Below, piece after piece: positions 7,877 through 16,264 of a DNA stretch of 37,950 bases; the stretch's first letter is position 1; every line of letters starts with the position of its first letter. The notes under the pieces were generated by a model. That model was given only the letters and a program-made list of their open reading frames with translations, did not search any database and had not been told where the DNA came from. The position numbers were made by a program, and so were the translations under genes. The stretch is taken from contig JAKCCX010000019.1 in NCBI GenBank assembly GCA_021838715.1, positions 1 to 37,950 of the forward strand. Direction: 5' to 3'. The stretch is from Pseudomonadota bacterium (lineage in GTDB: Bacteria; Pseudomonadota; Gammaproteobacteria; Burkholderiales; Burkholderiaceae_F).

Positions 7877-8836
7877 TTGCGTTCCCTACTCGTTCGCCTG
7901 CCGAACCACCTCGGCGACGCCTGCATGACGCTGCCCGCGCTCGATCTGCTGGCGGAGCGCGGCGCATCCTTGACCCTTTTCGGGCGACCCTGGGCCGCCG
8001 AACTGTTCGCCGGCCATGCCTGGCCGGTGCTGCCCTGGGCGGCGCAGCGCGGGGCGCGGATCGCGGCCTTGCGGGCCTGGCGTCTTGCCGAGGCGGGGCG
8101 GGGAGAGGCGCTGCTGTTCCCGAATTCGTTTTCCTCGGCCTGGGAGTTCCGCCGCGCCGGCATGCGCGCGGCGGGGTACCGCACCGACGGCCGCGGCTGG
8201 CTGCTGGCCGCGCCCGTCGCCGTGCCGGCGCAATGGCACGGGGATCTGCACACCAGCGCGTATTACCTGCATCTGGCGCGGGCGCGGCTGGGGCTGTCCG
8301 GCGACGTGCCGGAGACGGCGGCGCCGGTGTTGCGCATTCCCGATGCGGCGTCGGCCCGCGCGCGCGCGGCCCTCGATCGCGCAGGGGTGGCGGATGGCTA
8401 CGTCGTGCTGTGCCCGACGGTGCGGGGACAGCATCACGGGAAGGTCAAGGCATGGGACGATTTCGGACGGCTGGCGCGCGCATTGCGCGCCGCCGGCGAG
8501 ACGCCCGTGGTGTGTCCAGGGCCGGGCGAAGAGGCGGGCGCACGCGCCGCCTGCCCGGATGCGGTGTTCGTCGAACCGCTGGATCTCGGCGCCTTTGCCG
8601 CGCTGCTGGCGGGGAGCCGTCTGGTCGTCGCCAACGACAGCGGTCCGGGGCATCTGGCGGGGGCGGTCGGCGCCCGCCTCGTCGGCGTGTTCGGCGTCAC
8701 CGATCCGGCCAAGACCCGGCCGATCGGGGCGCGGGTGCGATTGGTGGGCGGCTCGGCGGGGTGGCCGGAGTACGAGGAGGTCGTTGCGGCGGTGGCCGAG
8801 GCGCTGGATACGCGGATTGCCGCGCGCTCGCCGTAA
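7877..8836 (+). CDS. GT9 family glycosyltransferase (heptosyltransferase II-like)
   Basis: A 319-residue protein with GT9 features: N-terminal LLVRLPNHLGDACMTLPALD (GDxxMTLPAL resembles WaaF), a middle YVVLCPTVRGQHHGKVKAWD, and the C-terminal donor site VANDSGPGHLAGAVGARLVG followed by TDPAKTRPIG. These are the parts that bind ADP-heptose in LPS core heptosyltransferases. The start is chosen as TTG at 7877 because a strong GGGAGG lies 9-10 nt upstream (7862-7867) and the codon directly precedes the first beta strand; ATG codons further upstream in frame lack such a site. It diverges from msbA, sharing a 192-nt gap that should hold both promoters. WaaF is the nearest guess, not proved. Confidence 0.85.
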   Translation: MRSLLVRLPNHLGDACMTLPALDLLAERGASLTLFGRPWAAELFAGHAWPVLPWAAQRGARIAALRAWRLAEAGRGEALLFPNSFSSAWEFRRAGMRAAGYRTDGRGWLLAAPVAVPAQWHGDLHTSAYYLHLARARLGLSGDVPETAAPVLRIPDAASARARAALDRAGVADGYVVLCPTVRGQHHGKVKAWDDFGRLARALRAAGETPVVCPGPGEEAGARAACPDAVFVEPLDLGAFAALLAGSRLVVANDSGPGHLAGAVGARLVGVFGVTDPAKTRPIGARVRLVGGSAGWPEYEEVVAAVAEALDTRIAARSP

Positions 8837-8843
8837 CGGGCTG

Positions 8844-10304
8844 TCAGATCAGTACCACGTCGTATTGCTCCTGGTGGTACATCGTCTCGACCTGCATCGA
8901 GATCGGCTTGCCGATGAAATCGGACAGCATCGCCAGCGACTGCGACTCCTCCTCGAGGAACAGGTCGATCACCTTCTGCGCCGCGAGGATCCGGAATTCC
9001 TTGGCATCGCCGAACTGGCGCGCCTCGCGCAGGATCTCCCGCAGGATGTCGTAGCAGACCGTGCGCGCGGTCTTCAACTCGCCGCGGCCGCCGCAGACCG
9101 GGCAGGGCTCGCACAGCACATGGGCGAGCGATTCGCGCGTGCGTTTGCGCGTCATCTCGACCAGTCCCAGTTCGGTGAACTCGCTCACCGTCATGCGCGT
9201 GCGGTCGCGCCCGAGGGCGCGCCGGAATTCGGAGAGCACGGCATCGCGGTGCTCTCCCGAGGACATGTCGATGAAATCCACCACGATGATGCCGCCGAGG
9301 TTGCGCAGCCGCAGCTGGCGGGCGATCGCGTGCGCCGCTTCGAGATTGGTCTTGAAGATCGTGTCGTCGAAGTTGCGGGTGCCGACGAAACCGCCGGTGT
9401 TGACGTCGATCGTCGTCATCGCCTCGGTCTGGTCGAGCACCAGATAGCCGCCGCTTTTTAGGTCGACGCGCCGCGCCAGCGCCTTTTCGATCTCCTCGTC
9501 GATCGAGTGCAGGTCGAAGAGCGGCCGCTCCCCGGTGTAATGGAAGAGCCGGCACGCGACGCCCGGGACGAACTGCTCGGCAAACGTCCGCAGCGCGACG
9601 AAATTTTCGCGCGAGTCGATCTGCACGCTCGTCGTCTGCTCCCAGACGAGGTCGCGCAACACGCGCTGCGCCAGGGAAAGCTCGCGGTACAGCAGCGCGG
9701 GCGGCGCGACGGTCCCGCTGTCGGCGTGGATCTGCCCCCAGCGCTTGCGCAGGTACTCGATGTCGTTGCGCAGGTCGTCTTCGCTGGCGTCCTCCGCGCT
9801 CGTGCGGATGATGAACCCGCCCGTTTCCTCGATCGGGATGAGGCGCGCCAGCCGCTCGCGCAATTGCGCGCGCTCGGCTTCGTCCTCGATGCGCTGCGAC
9901 ACGCCGATGTGCGGGTCCTGCGGCAGATAGACGAGATTGCGCCCGGCCAGGCTGATCTGGGTGGAGAGCCGCGCGCCCTTGGTTCCGATCGGATCCTTGA
10001 TCACCTGCACGAGGAGGCGGTCGCCTTCGTGGACGATGCGCTCGATCGGCGGGCGTTCGTTCGTGTACTGCCGGGTTTCCCAGATGTCGGCGATGTGCAG
10101 GAACGCGGCCCGCTCCAGGCCGATGTCGACGAACGCCGACTGCATGCCGGGAAGCACGCGGGCAACTTTGCCGACATAGACGTTGCCGACGATGCCGCAG
10201 TTGGCGGTCCGCTCGATGTGCAGTTCCTGCACGGCACCGGCAAGCAGCACCGCAACACGGGTTTCTTGCGGCGTGATGTTGACGAGGATGTCTTCGCTGG
10301 ACAT
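8844..10304 (-). CDS. rng: Ribonuclease G
   Basis: A 486-residue endoribonuclease of the RNase E/G family; RNase G processes the 5' end of 16S rRNA and degrades some mRNAs. The N-terminal S1-like fold is seen at GNVYVGKVARVLPGMQSAFV (about 40-59). The catalytic metal-binding aspartates are in MTTIDVNTGGF (D300) and VVDFIDM (D343). The zinc-link CPVC at 401-404 joins the protomers. There is no long acidic/proline-rich C-terminal scaffold, so it is RNase G and not RNase E. In many betaproteobacteria rng directly follows maf; here a TonB-receptor gene on the other strand separates them. ATG at 10304, no clear Shine-Dalgarno sequence. Confidence 0.96.
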   Translation of the reverse strand: MSSEDILVNITPQETRVAVLLAGAVQELHIERTANCGIVGNVYVGKVARVLPGMQSAFVDIGLERAAFLHIADIWETRQYTNERPPIERIVHEGDRLLVQVIKDPIGTKGARLSTQISLAGRNLVYLPQDPHIGVSQRIEDEAERAQLRERLARLIPIEETGGFIIRTSAEDASEDDLRNDIEYLRKRWGQIHADSGTVAPPALLYRELSLAQRVLRDLVWEQTTSVQIDSRENFVALRTFAEQFVPGVACRLFHYTGERPLFDLHSIDEEIEKALARRVDLKSGGYLVLDQTEAMTTIDVNTGGFVGTRNFDDTIFKTNLEAAHAIARQLRLRNLGGIIVVDFIDMSSGEHRDAVLSEFRRALGRDRTRMTVSEFTELGLVEMTRKRTRESLAHVLCEPCPVCGGRGELKTARTVCYDILREILREARQFGDAKEFRILAAQKVIDLFLEEESQSLAMLSDFIGKPISMQVETMYHQEQYDVVLI

Positions 10305-10417
10305 GTTGCCAAGTTACCACACGTAAGGGAAATGACACATTTCTTTGGGAAACGTAATTTTCTCGAAACATCCGCTTCGTACCTTCGCCGCTTCCATCGA
10401 TAACGAGGAAGAGGGAA

Positions 10418-12670
10418 ATGAAAGTACGCAAGCACAAGGGCAGGCACTGGACGTCCATCGGCGCCTGCGCGCTGGCCGGGACCGTTGCCTTCGCGGCACC
10501 GGCTTACGCCGACGACACCCAGGCTCCGGAGCAAGCCCAGCAGCAGGCCACCCAAGGTCAGGCTGCACAGCAGTTGGAAGGCATCGTCGTGCAAGGCGAG
10601 AAGACCGGCACCGCGTCGTACGAGGCACCCACGCAGGGTGTGCTCGATGCCGGCGAACCGCAGTCGGTGATCGGCCAGCACTACATCGAGAACAACGTCG
10701 CGCCGGCGGAGAACTACACCGACATCATCAACATCGCGCCCAGCGTTTCGGAAGTCACGCCGAACGGCCCGGGCAATGCCGAAGCGCTGCAGATGTCGAT
10801 CCGCGGCTTCCAGGACGGTCAGTTCAACGTCACGTTCGACGGCATCCCGTTCCAGGACTCGAACGACTTCACGCACCACTCGACGTCCTATTTCACCAGC
10901 GACACCATCGGCAACATCCTGGTCGACCGCGGCCCGGGCACGGCGTCCCAGCTCGGCTATGCGACGTTCGGCGGAACCGTGGCCGTGCAGTCCAAGGATC
11001 CGCTCGCCAATGCGAACCTCAACGCGTCGGCGATGTTCGGAACCTGGAACACCAACGACCTGACGGCCGAGGCCGACACCGGCACGATGAAGAACGGCGG
11101 CCGCGCGATGATCACGCTGACCGACATCAATACGGCCGGCGCGATGACCAACAACGCCCAGCGGCGCAAGAACGCGTTCATCAAGTACGTCCAGCCGGTC
11201 AATCAGGATACGACCCTGACGGCGGTCGCGATGTACGACACGGTGCATCAGAACGTGTCGCAGTTCGGCACGACGCTGGCGCAGATGGCGGCGTACGGGC
11301 CGCACTACAGTCTGAGTACCAATCCGTCGAGCGACAGCTACTACGGCTACAACTTCGACAATATTCACACCGATTTCGAATACCTCGGCCTGCACACCCA
11401 GGCCGGCGGGGTGCAGATCGACAACAAGGTCTACACCTACGCTTACTACCATTCGATGAACAACACCAACGATCCGAGCCTTGCGCAAGGGTCGCTCGGG
11501 GTGTACGACGGCCTGCCTGCGAGCAGCCCGATCTACAACGACGTCGCCGGCCAGTCCGGAGCGATGGACTACCGTTCCTGGGGCGACGTGTTCAAGGCCG
11601 AAGGAACCGTCGGCAAGGGGACGCTGCGCGGCGGCCTGTGGGTCGACTACCAGTGGAACTACCGCTTCCTGCAGGACGTCAACTGGAGCCTGGGCGGCAC
11701 GCCCGACCTGCAGGGTCCGGACGGTCCCAACGGGGTGCAGCGCAACCTGCGCGACGACATGACGACGATCGACCCGTTCATCGAGTACGAGTATCACCCG
11801 ACGGACGCCTGGACGATCACCCCGGGCATGCGGTACATGTCGTTCAACCGCAACGTCAGTGGCGCGGTTCTGCCGAGCACGGGCGCGGCGGGCAGCATGA
11901 GCAAGACCTACGACGGGGCCCAGCCCTCGGTCTACGCCAACTATCGCCTGGCTCCGACCGCCAGCGTGTATGCGCAGTGGGCGCGCGGCTTCCTGGCGCC
12001 GAAGGATGCCAGCGTGTTCTACGACGTCAAGAACCAGGGAACGGGCGTGACCGTGGCCGATCCGGGCGCGGAAACGACGAACAACCTGCAGGCCGGCAGC
12101 ACCTGGAAGACCAACAAGTTCACGGTCTCCGGCGACGTCTACTACATCCGGGCCAACAACTTCGCGCAGTTGAACGGCGCCGGAACGAAGGTCAACCAGT
12201 TCGGAAACACGGTGTTCAAGGGCGTGGAACTCGAAGGCACCTATGTGCTCGGTTACGGGTTCAGCTTCTACGGCAACTACAGCTACAACAAGCAGAACTA
12301 TGCCGACGGCACGCCGGTGCAATTCGCGCCCAACAACATGTACACCGCCGGTCTGATCTACGACAAACGCGGTTGGTACGGCTCGGTGATCGCCAAGCAC
12401 ATCGGCTCGACCTACCAGGGCGGCAACAATGGTCCGTTGCCCGGCGGCGTGTATCAGATTCCCGGATACACGATCACCAACCTGTCGCTGGGCTACACGA
12501 TCCCGAATCCGACCGCGGGCGTCAAGGATGTCAAGCTCCGGTTCCTGGTCTCGGATCTGTCGAACAACGAGTCGATCTACTATGTATACGGCGCAACGCT
12601 GGGCGGCACGGACATGTTCATGACCTTGCCGGGCCGTTCGTACATGCTGGGCGGGTCGGTGGACTTCTGA
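10418..12670 (+). CDS. TonB-dependent outer-membrane receptor
   Basis: 750 residues. A Sec signal peptide ends near AAPAYA (residue 31). A short Gln-rich linker with LEGIVVQGE may act as TonB box, followed by a plug domain (about 65-190: SIRGFQDGQFNVTFDGIPF, VDRGPGTASQLGYATFGGTV) and a beta-barrel rich in aromatic Asp/Asn strands, ending in GGSVDF with the terminal Phe needed for BAM insertion. A near-perfect ribosome site (GAGGAAGAGGGA) sits just before ATG 10418. The substrate cannot be read; plug and barrel look like the xenosiderophore or vitamin group and lack an N-terminal signalling domain, so no FecI/FecR-type control. It is monocistronic, between rng and maf, and ends in a hairpin region. 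Confidence 0.9.
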   Translation: MKVRKHKGRHWTSIGACALAGTVAFAAPAYADDTQAPEQAQQQATQGQAAQQLEGIVVQGEKTGTASYEAPTQGVLDAGEPQSVIGQHYIENNVAPAENYTDIINIAPSVSEVTPNGPGNAEALQMSIRGFQDGQFNVTFDGIPFQDSNDFTHHSTSYFTSDTIGNILVDRGPGTASQLGYATFGGTVAVQSKDPLANANLNASAMFGTWNTNDLTAEADTGTMKNGGRAMITLTDINTAGAMTNNAQRRKNAFIKYVQPVNQDTTLTAVAMYDTVHQNVSQFGTTLAQMAAYGPHYSLSTNPSSDSYYGYNFDNIHTDFEYLGLHTQAGGVQIDNKVYTYAYYHSMNNTNDPSLAQGSLGVYDGLPASSPIYNDVAGQSGAMDYRSWGDVFKAEGTVGKGTLRGGLWVDYQWNYRFLQDVNWSLGGTPDLQGPDGPNGVQRNLRDDMTTIDPFIEYEYHPTDAWTITPGMRYMSFNRNVSGAVLPSTGAAGSMSKTYDGAQPSVYANYRLAPTASVYAQWARGFLAPKDASVFYDVKNQGTGVTVADPGAETTNNLQAGSTWKTNKFTVSGDVYYIRANNFAQLNGAGTKVNQFGNTVFKGVELEGTYVLGYGFSFYGNYSYNKQNYADGTPVQFAPNNMYTAGLIYDKRGWYGSVIAKHIGSTYQGGNNGPLPGGVYQIPGYTITNLSLGYTIPNPTAGVKDVKLRFLVSDLSNNESIYYVYGATLGGTDMFMTLPGRSYMLGGSVDF

Positions 12671-12678
12671 TGAGTTCT

Positions 12679-12704
12679 CCATTCTCCCGCTCGCGGGCGA
12701 ATGG
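12679..12704 (+). terminator. Stem-loop directly after the TonB-receptor gene
   Basis: CCATTCTCCCGC and GCGGGCGAATGG form an arm pair with one mismatch and a very short central loop, starting 8 nt after the receptor stop codon. There is no T-run, so it may act together with the longer hairpin at 12755-12786 or as an mRNA 3'-end protector. Confidence 0.45.
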
Positions 12705-12754
12705 ACCGGGATGAGGGTGGGCTACGGGTAATGCCCGCCGCCCACCCATCACGC

Positions 12755-12786
12755 AACGCCCACTCCCCCTTGCGGGAGTGGGCGTT
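12755..12786. terminator. Bidirectional hairpin between convergent TonB receptor and maf
   Basis: A perfect 13-bp inverted repeat, AACGCCCACTCCC and GGGAGTGGGCGTT, with a 6-nt loop (CCTTGC). It lies only 5 nt beyond the maf stop codon (minus strand) and about 85 nt beyond the receptor stop (plus strand). T-runs are weak on both sides. Placement between two convergent genes suggests that it ends both transcripts. Confidence 0.6.
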
Positions 12787-12791
12787 GTTCA

Positions 12792-13418
12792 TCAAAGCAC
12801 CGGAATCCCCGCTTCCGCCAGCAGCGCCGACGTTTCCGCGAGCGGCAGCCCCATCACCCCCGAATAACTGCCCTCGATCCGTTCGATGAAGATCGCGGCG
12901 ACCCCCTGGATGGCATAGCCGCCGGCTTTGTCATAGGGTTCCCGGGTTGCGCAATAGCGTTCGATTTCCTGCGGGTCGATCGCGCGCATCGTCACCTGGG
13001 TCACGCTGACGCGGGTTTCGGTCATCACGAATCCGCTGCGGATGCGCGACAGCGCGACCGCGGTGCGGACCTCATGGGTGCGCCCGGACAGGCGCGCGAG
13101 CGTGCGCGCGGCGTCCTGCGGGTCGTCCGGCTTGCCGAGCACGTCGCCGTCCAGGATCACCGTCGTGTCCGCGCCCAGCACCGGCCATAGCGGCAGGCCG
13201 CGCAGACTCAGGACCTTCGCGCCGAGTTCGGCCTTGTCCCGGGCGATCCGCAGGACGTAGTCGGCGGGAGCTTCCCCCTCCCGCTGCGTTTCGTCGACTT
13301 CGGGGCCGCGCGGCGGGTGGGAGCGCAGCGGCAAGACGGTGAACGGCGCGCCGATCTGGTCGAGCAATTCCTTGCGCCGCGGACTCATGGAGGCCAGATA
13401 GAAGCGCGGAGAGATCAT
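12792..13418 (-). CDS. maf: Maf-family nucleoside triphosphate pyrophosphatase
   Basis: A 208-residue cytosolic house-cleaning pyrophosphatase acting on non-canonical or pyrimidine NTPs. The N-terminal signature is FYLASMSPRRKELLDQIG, followed by PADYVLRIARDKA, the catalytic-base region VLGADTTVILDGDVLGKP, GRTHEVRTAVAL, and near the C-terminus YDKAGGYAIQGVAAIFIERI with EGSYSGVMGLPL. The ATG at 13418 starts just before the first strand (MISPRFYLASMS); the frame extends 57 nt further upstream but has no homology there. It is 28 nt downstream of rlmH in the same direction. The Y-D-K-A-G-G-Y-A-I-Q-G set fits the YhdE-like dTTP/UTP subgroup better than YceF, but I am not certain. Confidence 0.93.
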   Translation of the reverse strand: MISPRFYLASMSPRRKELLDQIGAPFTVLPLRSHPPRGPEVDETQREGEAPADYVLRIARDKAELGAKVLSLRGLPLWPVLGADTTVILDGDVLGKPDDPQDAARTLARLSGRTHEVRTAVALSRIRSGFVMTETRVSVTQVTMRAIDPQEIERYCATREPYDKAGGYAIQGVAAIFIERIEGSYSGVMGLPLAETSALLAEAGIPVL

Positions 13419-13446
13419 GTTGCTACCGCGAAAATGGGATGGTCGA

Positions 13447-13914
13447 TTATGCGCGGTGATAGGGATGCGAAGCAAGGATGGACCATGCCCGATAGAGCTG
13501 TTCGACCAGCAGTACCCGCGCCAGCGCGTGCGGCAAGGTCAGGCTGGAGAGGCGCAGGCGCAGCGCGGCCTGGCGCTTGAATTCCGCATCCAGGCCATCG
13601 GCGCCGCCGATCACGAAAACCGGATCGCGCGCCGCGTCGCGCCAGGTTCCCAGCGCGGATGCGAATTGGGCCGTTGTCCAATCGACTCCGGTTTCATCCA
13701 TCGCGACGAGGTGGGCGCCGGGTGGAATGCAGGCGCGCAGGCGGGTGGCTTCCAGGGACTGGACGCGCGCCGCATCCCATCCGGTGCGCGCTTCGGGTTT
13801 GATGGCCCGCATCTCGACGCGGAAGTCGCGGGGAAAGCGATCCAGATAATCGCGTACGGCGGCTTCGGCCCACCCCGGCAGTTTCTGGCCGACGGCGGCG
13901 ACCAGGATCTTCAC
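13447..13914 (-). CDS. rlmH: 23S rRNA (pseudouridine-1915-N3)-methyltransferase RlmH
   Basis: 155 residues, the usual length for RlmH, a SPOUT methyltransferase that uses S-adenosylmethionine to methylate pseudouridine 1915 in helix 69 of 23S rRNA. The start is GTG at 13914, overlapping the rsfS stop by 4 nt (GTGA); it begins VKILVAAVGQKLPGW. The SAM-binding knot at the C-terminus is clear: PVFVIGGADGLD, then LSSLTLPHALARVLLVEQLY and RAWSILASHPYHR. The usual GGPEG loop reads GGADG here, a mild deviation. The rsfS-rlmH pairing is conserved across bacteria. It is translationally coupled to rsfS. Confidence 0.96.
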   Translation of the reverse strand: MKILVAAVGQKLPGWAEAAVRDYLDRFPRDFRVEMRAIKPEARTGWDAARVQSLEATRLRACIPPGAHLVAMDETGVDWTTAQFASALGTWRDAARDPVFVIGGADGLDAEFKRQAALRLRLSSLTLPHALARVLLVEQLYRAWSILASHPYHRA

Positions 13915-14504
13915 GCGCGCGGTGCCGCCTTCTTCGCGGCGCGCTTCGCCGGCGGTCTGGCCGTAGCGGTCTTGGCCGCGGTCTTCTTCACGGTCTTCTT
14001 CACGGTCTTCGCTGCTGCCTTCTTCGCTGCCGTCTTCCCGGCGGCGGCGCGCTTGGCCGCGCTTGCGGTCGTTTCCGCGGCCGAACTTGCCGTCGACGAT
14101 TTCCGGGAGGCGGCCTTGCGGGGGGGCGGTGCGGCCTTTTCCGCGGCGGCCGGTGCCTCCTCGGCGCGCTTCATCCGCACCGGCTTTCCGCCCCAGATCT
14201 CTTCCAGGCCGTAGTACGCCCGTACCGCCGGTTGCATGACGTGCACCACGGCATCGCCCAGATCGACGAGCACCCATTCGCCGGTGTCTTCGCCTTCGAC
14301 GCTGATGACCTCGCCGCCGGCCTCCTTGACCTTCTCCACGACCCGCGCGGCCAGGGCACGGGTCTGCCGGTTGGAGGTCCCGCTGGCGAGAATGACGCGG
14401 TCGAACAGGTCGGAGAGCGTGGTGGTGTTGAAGACGGCGATGTCCTGCGCTTTGACGTCTTCAAGGGCGTCGACGATCACGCGCTGCAGTTTTTTGATGT
14501 CCAT
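13911..14504 (-). CDS. rsfS: Ribosomal silencing factor RsfS with long Ala/Lys-rich tail
   Basis: The first about 112 residues are a complete RsfS/Iojap domain: DVKAQDIAVFNTTTLSDLFD, ILASGTSNRQTRALA, GEDTGEWVLVDLGDAVVHVM and YYGLEEIW. RsfS binds ribosomal protein uL14 and blocks subunit joining during starvation. Residues 114-197 are an extra tail of low complexity made of Ala, Lys, Arg, Ser and Thr with repeated AAKK/KKTVKK-type motifs, like a histone H1 tail. Typical RsfS is 105-120 residues, so the tail nearly doubles it; it is strongly basic and may bind RNA or DNA. The gene overlaps rlmH by 4 nt and is 71 nt downstream of nadD. Confidence 0.94.
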   Translation of the reverse strand: MDIKKLQRVIVDALEDVKAQDIAVFNTTTLSDLFDRVILASGTSNRQTRALAARVVEKVKEAGGEVISVEGEDTGEWVLVDLGDAVVHVMQPAVRAYYGLEEIWGGKPVRMKRAEEAPAAAEKAAPPPRKAASRKSSTASSAAETTASAAKRAAAGKTAAKKAAAKTVKKTVKKTAAKTATARPPAKRAAKKAAPRA

Positions 14505-14575
14505 GGCAGGGAAACTCGATGGGAAAGGGGCAGGGGGCGAGGCGGACGCCGGTCAGTGGTCGGATGGTTGGTATT

Positions 14576-15244
14576 TCAGCGCGGCAACGCCTGCGTGGAA
14601 TACAGGCCATGTGCGCGAATGTACGCCAGTACGTCGGGCGGCAGGCAGCGCGCGAGGGTTGCGGCCGGCTGGTCTTCCGCGATGGCTTGTCGGAGCTGCG
14701 TCGCCGAACAATCGATCGGGCGCATGGCGAATTCGATGACGGTTCCGTTCGGGGCGTCGCGCAGGTCGGCGGGCGTGCCACGCCGTGCGGCGATCCAGTC
14801 CCGCACCGTCGGCGGGAGGGCTGCCGCGGCGATGCCCGCCCGCCGCGCGAAGGCGAGATGCGCGCACTGGGTGAGTGCTTCCCAGCGGTGCCAGGTGTCG
14901 AGCTGCCGCAACTGGTCGAAGCCGAGAATCCAGACGAGGGGGCGATCCGGCCCGATCTGCGCGCGCCATTCCTGCAAGGTTTCGATGGTGTAGCTCGGGC
15001 CGGGTCGCGCGATTTCGCAAGCGTCGACGCGCCAGCCGGCGTGACCGGAGAGGGCGCGCTCGACCATGCGCATCCGGTCGGCGGCGGGGGTGATGCGGTC
15101 CTTCTGCCAGGGCCGGCCGGCCGGCACGAACACCACTTCCGCCAGACCGAGCGCGGCCTGGGCGTCCTGCGCCAGTTGCAGGTGCCCGGCGTGGACCGGA
15201 TCGAACGATCCGCCCAGCAGCCCGATCGGGGGCAGGCGGCTCAT
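14576..15244 (-). CDS. nadD: Nicotinate-nucleotide adenylyltransferase
   Basis: 222 residues from ATG 15244, which overlaps the hemF stop (ATGA). NadD converts nicotinate mononucleotide and ATP into deamido-NAD in NAD biosynthesis. The nucleotidyltransferase motif [16 protein letters not shown] (about 11-26) supplies the (H/T)xGH signature. [29 protein letters not shown] and the C-terminal [11 protein letters not shown] (the ISST-R motif variant) complete the family pattern. The frame remains open 84 nt further upstream inside hemF, but the family motif placement and the 4-nt overlap fix this start. Confidence 0.96.
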   Translation of the reverse strand: MSRLPPIGLLGGSFDPVHAGHLQLAQDAQAALGLAEVVFVPAGRPWQKDRITPAADRMRMVERALSGHAGWRVDACEIARPGPSYTIETLQEWRAQIGPDRPLVWILGFDQLRQLDTWHRWEALTQCAHLAFARRAGIAAAALPPTVRDWIAARRGTPADLRDAPNGTVIEFAMRPIDCSATQLRQAIAEDQPAATLARCLPPDVLAYIRAHGLYSTQALPR

Positions 15245-16173
15245 GCAAGCCAATCGCGCGCCGGCAGGAAGTCGGTGTAGAGCCGGGCTTCCGCGCTTCC
15301 CGCTTCCGGTGCCCACTCGTACCGCCATTGCACCTGGGGCGGCATCGACATCAGGATCGATTCGGCGCGGCCGCCCGACTGCAGCCCGAACAGCGTGCCG
15401 CGGTCGTAGACCAGGTTGAATTCGACGTAGCGCCCCCGGCGCAGGGCCTGGAATTCGCGCTGGCGCTCGCCATAGGGGTGATCCTTGCGGCGTTCGACGA
15501 TGGGAACGTAGGCCGGGAGAAAATGATCGCCCACCGAACGCAGCAGGGCGAAACTGCGTTCCGCGCCGAGTTCGCGGAAGTCGTCGAAGAAGATCCCGCC
15601 CACGCCGCGCGCTTCGCCGCGGTGCTTGAGGAAAAAGTATTCATCGCACCAGCGCTTGAAGCGTGGGTGATAGTCCGGGCCGAAGGGGGCGAGCGCGTCG
15701 CGGCAGCAGGCGTGGAAATGCCGCGCGTCCTCTTCGAACCCATAGTAGGGGGTGAGGTCCATGCCGCCGCCGAACCACCAGCTTCCGGGCCCTTGCGCGC
15801 CCGGCCCCGGCTGCGCGCGGAACAGGCGGACGTTCATGTGCACGGTCGGCACATAGGGATTGCGCGGGTGCAGCACCATCGAGACGCCCGCGGCATCGAA
15901 GCCGCAGCCGGCGACCTCCGGGTGCGCGGCGCTCGCCGAGGGCGGAAGGCGGTCGCCCGATACGTGGGAAAACCCGATTCCCGCCCGCTCGAACACCCCG
16001 CCGCCTTCCAGGATGCAGGTCAGGCCGTCGCCGCGCAGCGGTTCGCCCGGCGCCTTTTTCCATTCGCTGCGGGCGAAGCGGCCGCCGTCGAGGCGTTCGA
16101 GTTCTTCGACGATGCGCCGCTGGAGATCCAGCAGGTATTCCCGCACCGGTTCGATGGCAATGGTTTCTTGCAT
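15241..16173 (-). CDS. hemF: Oxygen-dependent coproporphyrinogen III oxidase
   Basis: 310 residues, the usual length. HemF uses O2 to decarboxylate coproporphyrinogen III to protoporphyrinogen IX in haem synthesis, in the cytosol. Conserved stretches are [19 protein letters not shown] (about 56-74), [20 protein letters not shown] with substrate and metal-site His residues (about 98-117), [19 protein letters not shown] (about 132-150), and the C-terminal [20 protein letters not shown]. It lies 91 nt downstream of purD and overlaps nadD by 4 nt. Its presence indicates that the organism makes haem aerobically; an anaerobic hemN is not in this window. Confidence 0.97.
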   Translation of the reverse strand: MQETIAIEPVREYLLDLQRRIVEELERLDGGRFARSEWKKAPGEPLRGDGLTCILEGGGVFERAGIGFSHVSGDRLPPSASAAHPEVAGCGFDAAGVSMVLHPRNPYVPTVHMNVRLFRAQPGPGAQGPGSWWFGGGMDLTPYYGFEEDARHFHACCRDALAPFGPDYHPRFKRWCDEYFFLKHRGEARGVGGIFFDDFRELGAERSFALLRSVGDHFLPAYVPIVERRKDHPYGERQREFQALRRGRYVEFNLVYDRGTLFGLQSGGRAESILMSMPPQVQWRYEWAPEAGSAEARLYTDFLPARDWLA

Positions 16174-16230
16174 GGTGTCTTCGTCTCCCCCGAATCCGGC
16201 CGGCCCTCCCGGCGGAGGCGCGCCGAACCT

Positions 16231-16261
16231 GCCGTCTCCCCCGGAGGGGGCGGCGATTTTT
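16231..16261. terminator. GC-rich hairpin between purD and hemF
   Basis: GCCGTCTCC and GGGGGCGGC pair (with G-T pairs) around a CCCGGA loop; on the plus strand a run of five T follows. It begins a few nt after the purD stop on the minus strand, where no T-run follows, so it would weaken rather than stop readthrough into hemF. No plus-strand gene ends here. Confidence 0.35.
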
Positions 16262-16264
16262 CGA

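Noticed and set aside
10001-12682. A minus-strand open frame of 893 codons opposite the TonB receptor
   Set aside because: The plus strand encodes an obvious receptor with signal peptide and C-terminal Phe; the antisense frame is Val/Arg/Asp-rich without recognisable fold.
16231-16261. A true terminator splitting purD from hemF
   Set aside because: The T-run is on the plus strand, opposite to both genes, so at most it attenuates; kept only as a hairpin.
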